Counted from the first letter of the stretch, positions 38,148-47,822 are shown. The stretch: 64,000 nt of DNA from Opitutaceae bacterium (GCA_024233285.1 JACKPU010000011.1:1-64000); one strand, 5' to 3'. Numbers and translations are program-made. The notes: generated by a model from the sequence alone, not told the origin.

Positions 38148-40598
38148 CTAAGCCTGCGCCACGGTTGGCAGTTGCACTGGCTTGAAATGCCACTGCGGCA
38201 CATGGGTGGCGTCGGGGGCGTCGGGCAAATCGGCAAAGTTTTTGCGGCCGGTGACTTGATCGGGGCTCACGACGGGCCAGTCGCCATTGTAGTAGTGATG
38301 CGGGCCGAAGTGGTTGAACGTGCTGGGCACCAATCCTACGCGCAGGCGGTGTTCGCCGGCGGACAGGGGCTGGGTCAGCTCAAGGCGCCAGTCCGGTCCC
38401 CAGATCCATTGCGGCGGCGTGTCGTCGACTTGCACCTGCAGCGCATCCGCGCGGGTGTCGGGAAACGTCAGGCTGCGGAGTGCCTGATCGCAGCGGAAAG
38501 TGGCCGTGGCCTCAATCGCGGTTTGCGCAAAAGGCAGACCGGCGGCAACGAGTTCGCCGGTAGGATCGATGGCGACAGCGTCGGCGATGAAAGGACCGTC
38601 GGTCTTGATCGTGCCGGTGGGACCCGGCGTGTAAGGCGTTTGACTGCGCAACGTGAACGGGCCTTTCAGCCAGACGAAGGGCGTGCCCGGCACTTCGCGG
38701 GCGGTTTTGAAAGTCAGCGAGTGTTCGCCTGCAGTCAACGCGGGCAAGGTGGCGAAGGTGCCGTCGTAGCCCGGTGCGGTAACGAGAGGCGCAACGTCGA
38801 ATGTCGCGTAGATCAAGTCATCCGCGAAGTGCAGCGTGAGGCCGGCGGGCAAAGCGCCGCTGGCGAGGGTCGCGGTGAACGTGCACTCGGCAGTGCGGAT
38901 GACGGTGAGGAGCCAGGCGTTATCGGGTATCGCTGTTAGTTGCCACGCGAGTGGGATCGAGGGGTAGGGCGCGCTATCCTCAGCGCGCCGGGTTTGTGTG
39001 GGCGCAGTTGTGACTGACGGTGGGCGAGGGACCGCCCGACCTACCTCGGACGCAGCACCCCGCGCTACCTCACGCCACTGACCTTTCAGAATGGCGGCGG
39101 GATCGATGACGACGTGCGTGTATTCGGCTTGGCCGAGACGAAGGCGGCCGTCGGGCAGACGCGTGCCGTCGGATTCGAGGGTGCGTTCGTCGGTGAGATC
39201 AAACGCGATGCCATCGGCCTTCAGTTGTTCGAGCGTGGCGAGGAACGCGTTGTTCGCGCGTGTGGCCGGCGTGTCTGGCGCGGTGGCAGCGTTATGCATG
39301 TTGGTCTGCATGAGCTCCCACGGTTCATAAACCGCCATGAGGCCGCGGTAGGGCGCGACCACGAGTGTGTCGGCGGCCGGGCGCGGCGCGGTGAGTTCGC
39401 GCGACACGCGATCGAGCACGGCGGGGAACGCGTCCTTCCAACTCAGGTGCAGCGGTTCTGACGGCGGCCAGTCAGTGATGGCGGGCGTGTCGAGGCGGTA
39501 TTGGCTGAGGTGGAACACGAAATCGGTGAGGCCGTTGCGCCCGAGCCAGAGCAGATAGCGCTCGAGGTCCTCGGGCGACGCGCCCCAACCCGAACCGCCG
39601 AAACACTCGACCATCGCGCGACCGGCGCCGAACTGGCGCGCGAACGAACCGGCCTGCCGCGGAAAATAATCGAGCGAGGGAAAACGCTCCAGCGCATCGA
39701 TGCCCGGCATCGACAGGTGGCGGAAGATGCGGTGACACGAACCGACCATCGGCAATTGGAAGAGCGGATGCTCCTCGCCCTTCACGTGGCCGATGAACTG
39801 TTTGCCGTGTTTTTCGCACCACGTCTGATACGGCGCGAAGAAGCCGGCGATGAGGGTGTCGGTGACATTTTCCCAGAACGCGATGCGCGCTTCGGCCGCG
39901 CCGTCGCCGGCGGCAAAGAGCAGCGGGAGTTTTTCGCGCCACGCGTCGCCCCACAGCGCTTGCAAACGCGCGGGCATGACGGGCGACCACGGCACGCCGG
40001 CGGTTTCCGGAAACGGATCCTTGATCATGCCCGACTCGGGTTCGTCGAAGAAGATCGCCTCGATGTAATCAAAGCAGTCCGCCGGCAGCCCGGTGCGGTA
40101 GCGCTCGTGGATCAGTTCGAGGAAGTGATCGAGCACCGCGGGGTTGAGGGAATCGACGTAGTTGAGTTTGCGCGGCGTCGGATACCAGGCCTGCGCGCCG
40201 GGCGTGCCGGCGGGCACGAGCCGGTTGGCGGCATCGGTGTGAAATTCGCCGATCGCATCCGGGGTGCGTTCGCGGCTGAGATCGAGCCGGATGGCGCCGC
40301 TGTCGGGATACTTGGCGAGCACCTTGCCGTCGCCGGTGCCGCTCGGCCAGCCGTTCTCATCGTAGAGCCAGAAGCGCAGGCCGAGCTCGCGCGCGTGGCG
40401 AATCGTGTCGGTCACGTGTTCGAGATACTCGTCGCTCAGGTAGGGCGGGATGCCGCAGTAGTAACGCGGATGAAAGACGACGCCGTGCAGGCCGGCGGCC
40501 TTGAAGTCGGCGAGCTGGCGGCGCAGGCGGTCGCGTTGCAACGGACCGTTGATCGACCAAAACGTGTAGTAGCGCGGGGCGGGGGGCGTGGTGTTCAA
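38148..40598 (-). CDS. GH106-like glycoside hydrolase with an in-frame palindromic insertion
   Basis: 816 residues from a TTG, no signal peptide. The N-terminal barrel has GLHGVVFHPRYYCGIPPYLS and FWLYDENGWPSGTGDG, blocks characteristic of GH106 alpha-L-rhamnosidase-like and related Verrucomicrobia enzymes. FDYIEAIFFDEPE and ECFGGSGWGASPEDLERYL carry acidic residues that could be catalytic. A C-terminal beta domain starts near residue 560. Between the two, plus-strand bases 38962-39045 hold two palindromes in inverted orientation which encode VGRAVPRPPS and RRAEDSAPYP in frame. That stretch is likely an inserted REP doublet in a linker. The GH106 assignment is by motif and moderate. Confidence 0.72.
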   Translation of the reverse strand: MNTTPPAPRYYTFWSINGPLQRDRLRRQLADFKAAGLHGVVFHPRYYCGIPPYLSDEYLEHVTDTIRHARELGLRFWLYDENGWPSGTGDGKVLAKYPDSGAIRLDLSRERTPDAIGEFHTDAANRLVPAGTPGAQAWYPTPRKLNYVDSLNPAVLDHFLELIHERYRTGLPADCFDYIEAIFFDEPESGMIKDPFPETAGVPWSPVMPARLQALWGDAWREKLPLLFAAGDGAAEARIAFWENVTDTLIAGFFAPYQTWCEKHGKQFIGHVKGEEHPLFQLPMVGSCHRIFRHLSMPGIDALERFPSLDYFPRQAGSFARQFGAGRAMVECFGGSGWGASPEDLERYLLWLGRNGLTDFVFHLSQYRLDTPAITDWPPSEPLHLSWKDAFPAVLDRVSRELTAPRPAADTLVVAPYRGLMAVYEPWELMQTNMHNAATAPDTPATRANNAFLATLEQLKADGIAFDLTDERTLESDGTRLPDGRLRLGQAEYTHVVIDPAAILKGQWREVARGAASEVGRAVPRPPSVTTAPTQTRRAEDSAPYPSIPLAWQLTAIPDNAWLLTVIRTAECTFTATLASGALPAGLTLHFADDLIYATFDVAPLVTAPGYDGTFATLPALTAGEHSLTFKTAREVPGTPFVWLKGPFTLRSQTPYTPGPTGTIKTDGPFIADAVAIDPTGELVAAGLPFAQTAIEATATFRCDQALRSLTFPDTRADALQVQVDDTPPQWIWGPDWRLELTQPLSAGEHRLRVGLVPSTFNHFGPHHYYNGDWPVVSPDQVTGRKNFADLPDAPDATHVPQWHFKPVQLPTVAQA
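38962..39045. repeat. REP-like palindrome doublet inside a coding sequence
   Basis: Copy one at 38962-38989 (TAGGGCGCGC, loop, GCGCGCC) and copy two at 39019-39045 (GGTGGGCGAGGG, ACC, GCCCGACCTACC) are inverted relative to one another; the outer ends are GGTAGG and CCTACC. Total 84 bases, a multiple of three, so the reading frame of the host gene is kept. Confidence 0.75.
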
Positions 40599-40664
40599 GC
40601 AGGGGCAGTGATAGCCGCGGCGTAGTCAGCGCTTCAAGGTCACATTGCGTGAACTTGAACCGCT

Positions 40665-41756
40665 TCAGTCGGCTTTGACGTGAGCGCCGGCGTCCTTGTG
40701 CCAGTTGCGCGTCTGGGTTGGTAAGACGAGATCGTCCATCCGCATCGAATACCCGCGGATCTGCGCCTTGGGTGCGTCATCCATGATGTAATTCACGATG
40801 TAAATCTCCCCGTCATCGAACTGCGCCCAACCCGTGTAGCCGGTGTCGCTTTCGGGCGAGCGATCGTAGTCGAGCGGCCGGATGCGGACGTGCGCACCCT
40901 CGCGGGTTTCGGCGAGGAGCGAGTCCTTGTCGGTGAGGCAGGCGAGGGCGTTTTGCGTCCACCAGCCGACCCAGCCCTGACCGCCCTGCATGAGGCGACA
41001 AGTGATGAGCGCCTGCCCGTTCTTCAACCAGCCGGCGGTCGGACGGTGGCAGGCGGGAATCGGAAAATGAATCGGTGCGCTCCACGTCAGACCGCCGTCG
41101 TGCGAAATCGTTTTGAACGCATCCCAACCCTTGAACGAATTTTCGCGCAGCAGCGCCACGATGGTCTGGTCGTCCACCGGCAGCAGGGAAACTTCGCAGA
41201 GATTGAGCCCGGCCTGGTCGGCGACGGTGACGGGCCCGGTCCAGTTTTTACCCTCGTCGGCGGAGTGCCACAGCCAGACCTTCAAGCAATCTGTTGCCGG
41301 GTTGCGATAATGGCAGGCGATGAGCCACCGGCCGTCGCTGAGTTCGATCAGCTTGTCCGGCATGATGCCTTGCATGGGCAGCAACACCGGTTCGGCCCAC
41401 GTGCGCCCGTGATCGTGACTCAGGAACAAATAGTTTTGGAGCAAGTGCAGATCGGTGGAGCGCTCATCCGTGCCGATGTGATCGGCGATCGCGGCAACGC
41501 GGCCGTCGCGCAGCGTGGTGATGCGCGCGCAGTTCCAATAGGGATTGCCGTTGGTCTCCGGGGTGAGCGCCCGCTTCGGCGACCAGGTGCGGCCGCGGTC
41601 GGAGGATTCGGTCAGCGCGAGCCGAGTCCAATCGCGTTTGCCGTGGTGGGTGCACTCTTCGAAGACGCAAAGCAGCCGTCCGTCGGCCGTCAGGGTAACA
41701 TCGGGGAATGCTTCGTAGACCGAATCATCCCGCGAGACGGAAAAATGGGTGATCAT
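40665..41756 (-). CDS. Sialidase-fold (BNR/Asp-box) glycoside hydrolase
   Basis: 363 residues from the ATG at 41756 (MITHFSVSRDDSVYEAFPD); the frame stays open far upstream only because it is antisense to a GC-rich gene. Four Asp-boxes are visible: SSDRGRTWSP, SHDHGRTWAEP, SADEGKNWTGP and SHDGGLTWSAP. GRLLCVFEECTHHGKRDW and IVALLRENSFKG match neuraminidase-type propellers. No signal peptide, so cytoplasmic. Sialidase activity is possible but many proteins of this fold act on other sugars or are inactive. It is divergent from the oxidoreductase operon across 105 bases. Confidence 0.82.
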   Translation of the reverse strand: MITHFSVSRDDSVYEAFPDVTLTADGRLLCVFEECTHHGKRDWTRLALTESSDRGRTWSPKRALTPETNGNPYWNCARITTLRDGRVAAIADHIGTDERSTDLHLLQNYLFLSHDHGRTWAEPVLLPMQGIMPDKLIELSDGRWLIACHYRNPATDCLKVWLWHSADEGKNWTGPVTVADQAGLNLCEVSLLPVDDQTIVALLRENSFKGWDAFKTISHDGGLTWSAPIHFPIPACHRPTAGWLKNGQALITCRLMQGGQGWVGWWTQNALACLTDKDSLLAETREGAHVRIRPLDYDRSPESDTGYTGWAQFDDGEIYIVNYIMDDAPKAQIRGYSMRMDDLVLPTQTRNWHKDAGAHVKAD

Positions 41757-41861
41757 GCGGGCGATCTTTTGCCGGCTCCGCGCCGGGGCAACGTCCAACT
41801 GTGTCTTTTGCCGCTTAAAGGCTTGTTTGCATGAAGGCCGGTCCTTTGCTGGCTTGAACTT

Positions 41862-42872
41862 ATGAGTGAACCCCGACCCATTCGTGTGGCCCTGATCGGC
41901 TGCGGCAGCTACGGCGCCCAGCATGCGAAGTTTTTCGCACGCAACGCGGACGTGACGTTTCAGGCCGTGGCTGATCTTGCCTCGGAGCGGGCGGCGGCAT
42001 TTGCCGCCAAATATGGCGCCGGCTATGCGACGACGGATGTCGCCCGGGTATTGGCCGACCCCGCCATCGACGCCGTGTGGATCAGCACGCAGCATCATAC
42101 GCACGCGCCGCTGGCCGAACAGGCGGCTGCCGCCGGCAAACATTTCTTCCTCGAAAAACCACTCGCGCTGACGCTGGCCGATTGCGATCGCATCGTAACC
42201 GCGGTGGAACGCAGCGGCGTGATCGCCGCCTCGGGTTTCAAACTGCGATTTTTTCCGGCGGTGGTGGCGGCGAAGGCGTTCATCGCCGCACCCCAGCTCA
42301 CCACCGCGCATGTGATCGACGATCACTGGCCGTCGGAGTTCTGGGCCAACGATCCCGTGCAGGGCGGCGGCAATGTGCTTTCGCAGGGGTGTCACATGAT
42401 GGACACGATTCTGCACCTGCATGCGGCCTCGCCAGTGCGCGTTTACGCGGCGGGCGGCAATCGCAATCACCCCGCCCGCGATATCGTTGATACCGCCGCG
42501 ATCACGCTGACCTTTGCGGATGGCGCGGTGGCGAACCTTTCGGTCGGCGATGTCGGGGTGCCGCCGCACGCCTCGAAATTTGCGCTGCAGACGAGCGACG
42601 GCGCGCGCAGCCTCAGTCTCTACAACCGGCTCAATTCGCTCATGACGCGAACCGACGGCAAGGTTACCGAGCACCCGACGTGGCCCGAGGACGGCGCGGC
42701 CGTGATCGACCGCGCATTCATTCAAGCCGTGGCCACCGGCGGTCCGTCGCCGGTCACGGTCCAGTCCGCGCGCCGCACCTCGGCCGTGGTGCTGGCAGCG
42801 ATTGAATCGATCAAAACGGGGCAAGCGGTTGACCTGACGACCGGCGTTTACGCCGCGGCGATGGCGGTTTGA
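41862..42872 (+). CDS. Gfo/Idh/MocA-family sugar oxidoreductase
   Basis: 336 residues. The N-terminal Rossmann site is RVALIGCGSYGAQHA, followed by AVWISTQHHTHAPLAEQAAAAGKHFFLEKPLA (seen as STQHHTHAPLAEQA and FLEKPLA) with the catalytic EKP Lys. GGNVLSQGCHMMDTILHL holds the conserved His/Asp region of the active site. It begins a seven-gene operon (41862-51467) in which neighbours are one base apart or overlap. Expected role: NAD-dependent oxidation of a sugar released by the lyase and taken up by the ABC importer of the same operon. Confidence 0.9.
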   Translation: MSEPRPIRVALIGCGSYGAQHAKFFARNADVTFQAVADLASERAAAFAAKYGAGYATTDVARVLADPAIDAVWISTQHHTHAPLAEQAAAAGKHFFLEKPLALTLADCDRIVTAVERSGVIAASGFKLRFFPAVVAAKAFIAAPQLTTAHVIDDHWPSEFWANDPVQGGGNVLSQGCHMMDTILHLHAASPVRVYAAGGNRNHPARDIVDTAAITLTFADGAVANLSVGDVGVPPHASKFALQTSDGARSLSLYNRLNSLMTRTDGKVTEHPTWPEDGAAVIDRAFIQAVATGGPSPVTVQSARRTSAVVLAAIESIKTGQAVDLTTGVYAAAMAV

Positions 42873-42873
42873 G

Positions 42874-44757
42874 ATGAACGCGATTTGCCGGCAACTCATG
42901 GCTTGGACCCGCGAGCACGGACGACGCTGGTATGATCCGGCGACGCGCCTCTGCGTCGGTCCGCGCGACACCTTGTGGTATGCGATTGCGCTGCTGCATG
43001 CCGAAGAGGCGGGCGAACGCGAGCTGGGAGACGCGCTGCTGGCCGAAGCGAAGAGTGCCGATGGCACGCACACGCCCGCGACCATGCTCGCGGTGCAGCT
43101 GATTTTGCGGGATAGAATTTCTGCCGCGACCATCGAAAACCTCGAAGGGCAGATCCGCCGTTCCCTGCCGGAAGCGACGCAGTGCGAATGGCACGACGGC
43201 AATGTGAATCATCCGCTCGCGGCGTGGGCGGCGCTGATCCTCGCCGGCGAGCGTTATGGCGATCCGACGGCCGTGGCCTGCGGCACGGGCCGGCTGCGCA
43301 CGTTGGTGCGCATCACCGGCAACCGCCGACATGCTCAGCACCGGCAGGCGGTGTTCTCCGAATACAACAGCCCGACCTACACCGCGCTGGACCTGTGGTT
43401 TCTCGCGTTGATCGCAGAGTTCGCGCGCGACGCGGAGATCCGCCGGCTCGCCCTGTTTTTGGAACAGCGGCTCTGGCTCGAAAACGCGCTCTATTTTCAC
43501 GCGCCCTCGCAGCAATTCGCCGGGCCGCACAGTCGCGCCTATCTCGATGATTCGCTCGGCGGCTGGTCGGGGATGCATTGCACGCTGGCGGCGGCGATGG
43601 ATGTGCCGATCCTGTTGGATCCGCAACGGGTGTTCACCACGAACCATCCCTCGGCGACGCTGCAAAACGGCCTCGCCGCGATCATCCCGTATCATGTGCC
43701 GGCCGAAGCGCGCCGGCTCGCGTTCGAAAAGCCGCTGCCGAGTGAGTTGCGGGTGATGACCTACGGCGAAAGTTATCACGAAAACCACGCGACGCGCGGT
43801 TTCGAGGACGGGCTCTATCCCGGCGGCTGGAGCCGTCTCACGACTTTTCACGCACCGGAGTTTTGCATCGGCACGGCCGAGCGTCCCTACGTCAACGCCG
43901 GCCATGCGGATGCGTTCATGGCGCGCTGGCGGCGACGCCCCGAGGTGACAGCCGTGGCGGATGCGCGCGCGCTGTTTTGCCGCGGCGTATTCAACGACGC
44001 GATCATCGGGCAGCCGAATCGCGTGCACGTGACCGGCGGCCGGACGGATGAAAGCTATCTCTACGAAGAGGGCCGCACCTGCACGTTGCAGGCGCAGAAC
44101 CGCGCCCTCGTGCTCTATGCGCCGAAGGGTGTCGGGTATCGCGATGTGAGTGGTTTTCGCGTCGATGTGATGTTCTCGTGGGATGCGCCGTTTGATGAAT
44201 TTCGCATCGACGACCGGGCCGTCGATCCCGTGCAACCGGCGACGTTGGCGGCGAACAGCCGGTTCCTGTTTCGCGATGGCGAAGTGCTGGGCGTGCTTGT
44301 GCCGCTGGCGCCGCAACCCGCCGCAAGTGCGACGCCAGTGCAAGTGCGTGTGGCGGGTGGCTGCCTGATCGTGAGCATCGCGAATTACGCCGGCGCGGTG
44401 CGCGACTTTGAGCGCGACGAACTGCGCGGCTGGAGCAACGGGTTTTACTGCGAGCTGTGGAGCCCGAGCGAGTTTGCTGATCTCGACGCGTTGTGGGCGC
44501 ATGCGCAGAAGATCGAGGTGCGCGATCTCGCCCCCGGCGCCGGCCGCAATCGTCAAGTCACGGTGACCAGCGCCGGGCCAACCCTCGCGCTGACGCACAA
44601 CCCTTGGTCGGAGGAAGTCGTTTCAGCCATGATCAACGGTCAATCGGCTGACCTTGAGCATTTCGAGGCGACCGATCTGACCACCGGGCAACCGCTGCTG
44701 AATCCGGCGACGCTTTACGGTGCTGAAGCGTGGGCGCAGTGGGGAGGCGAAGCGTGA
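42874..44757 (+). CDS. Large protein of unknown function, probable alpha/alpha-toroid
   Basis: 627 residues, no signal peptide. Not a family I can name. The first 400 residues look helical, with repeated aromatic-rich blocks such as EYNSPTYTALDLWFLALIAEFA and HSRAYLDDSLGGWSGMHC (given in parts: YNSPTYTALDLWF and YLDDSLGGWSG). A beta-rich domain with segments like DVMFSWDAPFDEFRI closes it, an arrangement reminiscent of polysaccharide lyases and some glycosidases of the alpha/alpha-toroid fold. It starts one base after the oxidoreductase stop, and its own stop overlaps the GTG of the first permease. Position between a sugar oxidoreductase and an importer argues for a glycan-degrading enzyme; that is inference. 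Confidence 0.8.
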   Translation: MNAICRQLMAWTREHGRRWYDPATRLCVGPRDTLWYAIALLHAEEAGERELGDALLAEAKSADGTHTPATMLAVQLILRDRISAATIENLEGQIRRSLPEATQCEWHDGNVNHPLAAWAALILAGERYGDPTAVACGTGRLRTLVRITGNRRHAQHRQAVFSEYNSPTYTALDLWFLALIAEFARDAEIRRLALFLEQRLWLENALYFHAPSQQFAGPHSRAYLDDSLGGWSGMHCTLAAAMDVPILLDPQRVFTTNHPSATLQNGLAAIIPYHVPAEARRLAFEKPLPSELRVMTYGESYHENHATRGFEDGLYPGGWSRLTTFHAPEFCIGTAERPYVNAGHADAFMARWRRRPEVTAVADARALFCRGVFNDAIIGQPNRVHVTGGRTDESYLYEEGRTCTLQAQNRALVLYAPKGVGYRDVSGFRVDVMFSWDAPFDEFRIDDRAVDPVQPATLAANSRFLFRDGEVLGVLVPLAPQPAASATPVQVRVAGGCLIVSIANYAGAVRDFERDELRGWSNGFYCELWSPSEFADLDALWAHAQKIEVRDLAPGAGRNRQVTVTSAGPTLALTHNPWSEEVVSAMINGQSADLEHFEATDLTTGQPLLNPATLYGAEAWAQWGGEA

Positions 44758-45650
44758 AGGCGGAGACGCGGCACGGTTGGTTGTTCATTTCGCCGTGGGT
44801 GATCGGCTTCGTGCTGCTCACCGCCGGGCCGATGATCTATTCGCTCTATTTGAGTTTTACGGTTTCGAGCCTGCTCTCGCCGCCGCAATGGGTCGGCCTT
44901 GAAAACTACCGGCGGATGTTTGCCGATCCTATTTTCTACAAGAGCCTCGGCAACACCGGCTATTACGCCTTTCTCGGCGTGCCGCTCGGGATGATCCTCT
45001 CGATGGTGCTCGCGTTGCTGCTCAACGCCTCGGTCAAGGGCATCAGCTTTTTCCGCACACTGTTCTTCCTGCCGTCGGTCACGAACACGGTGGCGATGTC
45101 GATCCTCTGGCTGTGGCTGCTCAATCCTGAGTTCGGCCTCATCAATACCGCGCTCGGCGCCATCGGGATCGACGGGCCGTATTGGTTGCAGGACGAGGCG
45201 TGGTCGAAACCCGCGCTCGTGCTCATGTCGCTGTGGACCGTCGGGGGTCAGATGATCATCTTTCTCGCGGCATTGCAGGGCGTGCCGAAGGAGTTGACCG
45301 AGGCGGCGTCGCTCGACGGAGCGGGGGCGGTGCGGCGGTTCTTCGCCATCACGCTGCCGATGATTTCGCCGGCCCTGTTGTTCAACTTCATCATGGGCTT
45401 GGTCGGGGCGCTGCAGGTGTTCACGCAGGCGTTCGTGATGACCGGCGGGGTGCAACCCGGCAGCGAGGGCGGCCCGAACCAGAGCACGCTCTTCATCGTG
45501 CTCTACATCTACAAAAAGGCGTTTCAGGAATACGACATGGGCTACGCCTCGGCGCTGTCGTGGGCCCTGTTCGTCATCATCGTGGTCTGCACCTGGGCGG
45601 CGTGGCACGTCACGCGATCGCGGGTGCATTACGAGGGAGGCGGTCGATGA
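44754..45650 (+). CDS. ABC sugar permease, MalF type
   Basis: 298 residues from the GTG at 44754, which overlaps the previous stop (GTGA); an upstream in-frame start exists at 44730 but would lie inside the previous gene. Six helices begin at GWLFISPWVIGFVLL. The EAA loop shows ELTEAASLDGAGAV and FAITLPMISPA. It forms the importer channel with the next gene and receives substrate from the lipoprotein at 46501. No ATPase gene is in the operon. Confidence 0.93.
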   Translation: MKAETRHGWLFISPWVIGFVLLTAGPMIYSLYLSFTVSSLLSPPQWVGLENYRRMFADPIFYKSLGNTGYYAFLGVPLGMILSMVLALLLNASVKGISFFRTLFFLPSVTNTVAMSILWLWLLNPEFGLINTALGAIGIDGPYWLQDEAWSKPALVLMSLWTVGGQMIIFLAALQGVPKELTEAASLDGAGAVRRFFAITLPMISPALLFNFIMGLVGALQVFTQAFVMTGGVQPGSEGGPNQSTLFIVLYIYKKAFQEYDMGYASALSWALFVIIVVCTWAAWHVTRSRVHYEGGGR

Positions 45651-46504
45651 GCACGCAACACGGCACGCCCGCCGGGCGCATCACGCGCATCAGTTTGCTC
45701 TATGTCGTGCTCGTCGCGCTGGGCGCATTGTTCAGCGCACCGGTGGTGTGGATGTTGAGTTCGTCGCTGCATCGGCTGGCCGATGTATTTGCCCAGCCTT
45801 ATCAGTGGATTCCTGAAATCTGGCAGTGGGACAATTACGTGCGCGCGGTCACGATCCTGCCGGTGGGGCGTTTTCTGTTTAACACGATTGCTATCACCGT
45901 GCCGGTGATGATTGCCACGGTGTTGTCATCCGCGCTCGTGGCCTACGGGTTTGCGCGCTTCCGGTTTCCGGGCCGGGACTGGTTGTTCAGCCTCTGTCTC
46001 GGCACGATGATGCTGCCGGGGCAGGTGACGATGATCCCGCTCTACATGCTCTTCGCCAAGCTTGGGTGGGTGGACACTTATCTGCCGCTGATCGTGCCCG
46101 CGCTGTTCGGCTCGCCGTTCTACATTTTCCTGCTGCGGCAGTTTTTCCTGACCATCCCGCGCGACAGCGAGGAGGCGGCGCTGATCGACGGCGCGTCGCC
46201 GTTGCGCATCTGGTGGAGCGTGATTCTGCCGCAGGCCCGGCCCGCGCTCGCGACCGTGCTCATCTTTACCTTCATCGGCACGTGGAACGATTTCTTCGGT
46301 CCGCTGCTTTACCTCAACAGTCCCGAGAAGGCCACGCTCACCCTCGGACTCAATCTCATGAAAACGCAGGTGCTCGGCTCCGGCGTGGTCGAATGGAACG
46401 TGCTCATGGCCGCCTCACTCCTCGTGTTGCTGCCCAACGTGATTCTGTTCTTCTTCGCGCAACGCCACTTCATCAGCGGCATCTCCATGGGCGCAGGCAA
46501 ATGA
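45647..46504 (+). CDS. ABC sugar permease, MalG type
   Basis: 285 residues from the ATG at 45647, which overlaps the previous stop. Six helices, with FSAPVVWMLSSSLH near the start and the EAA loop around DSEEAALIDGASPLRIW and VILPQARPA. Its stop in turn overlaps the ATG of the binding protein. It is the second half of the importer channel. Confidence 0.93.
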   Translation: MSTQHGTPAGRITRISLLYVVLVALGALFSAPVVWMLSSSLHRLADVFAQPYQWIPEIWQWDNYVRAVTILPVGRFLFNTIAITVPVMIATVLSSALVAYGFARFRFPGRDWLFSLCLGTMMLPGQVTMIPLYMLFAKLGWVDTYLPLIVPALFGSPFYIFLLRQFFLTIPRDSEEAALIDGASPLRIWWSVILPQARPALATVLIFTFIGTWNDFFGPLLYLNSPEKATLTLGLNLMKTQVLGSGVVEWNVLMAASLLVLLPNVILFFFAQRHFISGISMGAGK

Positions 46505-47820
46505 CCCGTATCCTTCTCCTTCTTTCCGCATTTCTGCTCGCCGGCTGCGGCGGTTCGCCCGGCGACGACCGCACCATCGTCTACAATTGCGCGGCCAACA
46601 CCGCCGAGATCGCGGCGCTGCGGCCCGCGCAGGAAAAGTTCTTCGCGCAGACGGGCATTCGCGTGAAACTCAACCCGTTCAGCGGCGAGGAGAAGCTCTA
46701 CGCCATGATGGCCGCGGGGCAGGCGCCCGATGTGTTCTACACCAACAACGCCGTGCGTGACCGGCTCGCCGCCGAAGGCCGTCTGCTCGATCTGCGGCCC
46801 TACGTCGAAAACGATCCGGTTTGGTCACGCCTGCGGCCCGAGGTGCGCGACGCCGCCGTCTCCGCCGATGGCGGCATCTACAGCCTCGGCAACTACACGC
46901 AGACGGCCGGCGTTTATTACAACCGCGCCGCGTTTGCCGAGGCCGGCCTCACGCCTCCGACGGCGGATTGGACCTGGGCGGATTTCAAGGCTGCGGCCCA
47001 GGCGCTGACCAAGGATGCGAACGGCGACGGCAAACCCGAGCGCTACGGGGTGTTCATTCCCGCACACTTTATCGAAACGCTTGCCCTGATGAATCACGCG
47101 CCCGTGCCGCGCGATGCGCTGTTCCTCAAGATCTCGCCGGAAGAGCGCGAAGTGTATGCCGAATACCTCGGCCTGATGCGCGACGGCGTGATGCCGGACC
47201 TGCGGCGCGTGCAGGCGATGGGGATGCAGGCCGCGCAAATGCTGGAGGCGGGCCGGGTGGCGATGCTCGTCGAATCGGTGCCGCATCCGGGTCTGGCCGA
47301 AACCCTCACGATTGATTGGGCGGTCGCGCCACTCCCGCGTTTCGGCGACAAGACCCCGCGTTATTTTCGCTCCGCCAGCGGCGGCCTGTCGATCAGTGCC
47401 ACGACGAAGAATCCGGCGGACGCGTGGCGCACGCTTGTCTGGCTCATCAGTGAGGCCGCGCCATATCAGCCAAGCCCCATGCTGAACGATGTGCCGTTCA
47501 TCGCCGCGCAGGAGGAAAAATACCCGCAGCTCAAGGGCCGTGGCTTTCGCGAGGTGTGGGCGTTGAGCGAGCAATTTCCCGGAGGTGATCCGCGCTACTT
47601 CGTGCGCTTCGCCAGCTGGTCGATGGGTCCGGTCATGACCCGCTTTCAACCCTGGCTCGACCGCCTGTGGTCGGGCGACGCGACGATCGACGCAGTGACG
47701 GCGGCCGTGCCGGAAATCAATGCGGGCGTGCGCGCCGACCTGAAACGCCAGTTGCAATCCGGTGGGCTGCAACCCGCATGGAAAACGCAATTGGAGCAGG
47801 CGCTGGCCGAACAACCCTGA
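46501..47820 (+). CDS. ABC sugar-binding lipoprotein
   Basis: 439 residues with a proper lipobox, LLLLSAFLLAGC, lipidated at Cys16, unlike the other binding proteins in this window. RTIVYNCAANTAEIAALRPAQEKFF and GQAPDVFYTNN are family 1 binding-protein blocks. TADWTWADFKAAAQALTKDANGDGKPERYG (parts: TWADFKAAAQALT and DANGDGKPERYG) is a classic UgpB/MalE region. It captures an oligosaccharide in the periplasm for the two preceding permeases. ATGA overlap at its start; the next gene begins two bases after its stop. Confidence 0.93.
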   Translation: MTRILLLLSAFLLAGCGGSPGDDRTIVYNCAANTAEIAALRPAQEKFFAQTGIRVKLNPFSGEEKLYAMMAAGQAPDVFYTNNAVRDRLAAEGRLLDLRPYVENDPVWSRLRPEVRDAAVSADGGIYSLGNYTQTAGVYYNRAAFAEAGLTPPTADWTWADFKAAAQALTKDANGDGKPERYGVFIPAHFIETLALMNHAPVPRDALFLKISPEEREVYAEYLGLMRDGVMPDLRRVQAMGMQAAQMLEAGRVAMLVESVPHPGLAETLTIDWAVAPLPRFGDKTPRYFRSASGGLSISATTKNPADAWRTLVWLISEAAPYQPSPMLNDVPFIAAQEEKYPQLKGRGFREVWALSEQFPGGDPRYFVRFASWSMGPVMTRFQPWLDRLWSGDATIDAVTAAVPEINAGVRADLKRQLQSGGLQPAWKTQLEQALAEQP

Positions 47821-47822
47821 CG

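Noticed and set aside
41757..43202. Upstream extension of the sialidase-fold gene
   Set aside because: The extra 480 or so residues are antisense to the oxidoreductase and do not resemble sialidases; the ATG at 41756 gives the normal length.
42811..44598. A 595-residue minus-strand open frame across the unknown operon gene
   Set aside because: It is rich in Arg, His and Ala with no motif, and the plus strand has the coupled operon structure.
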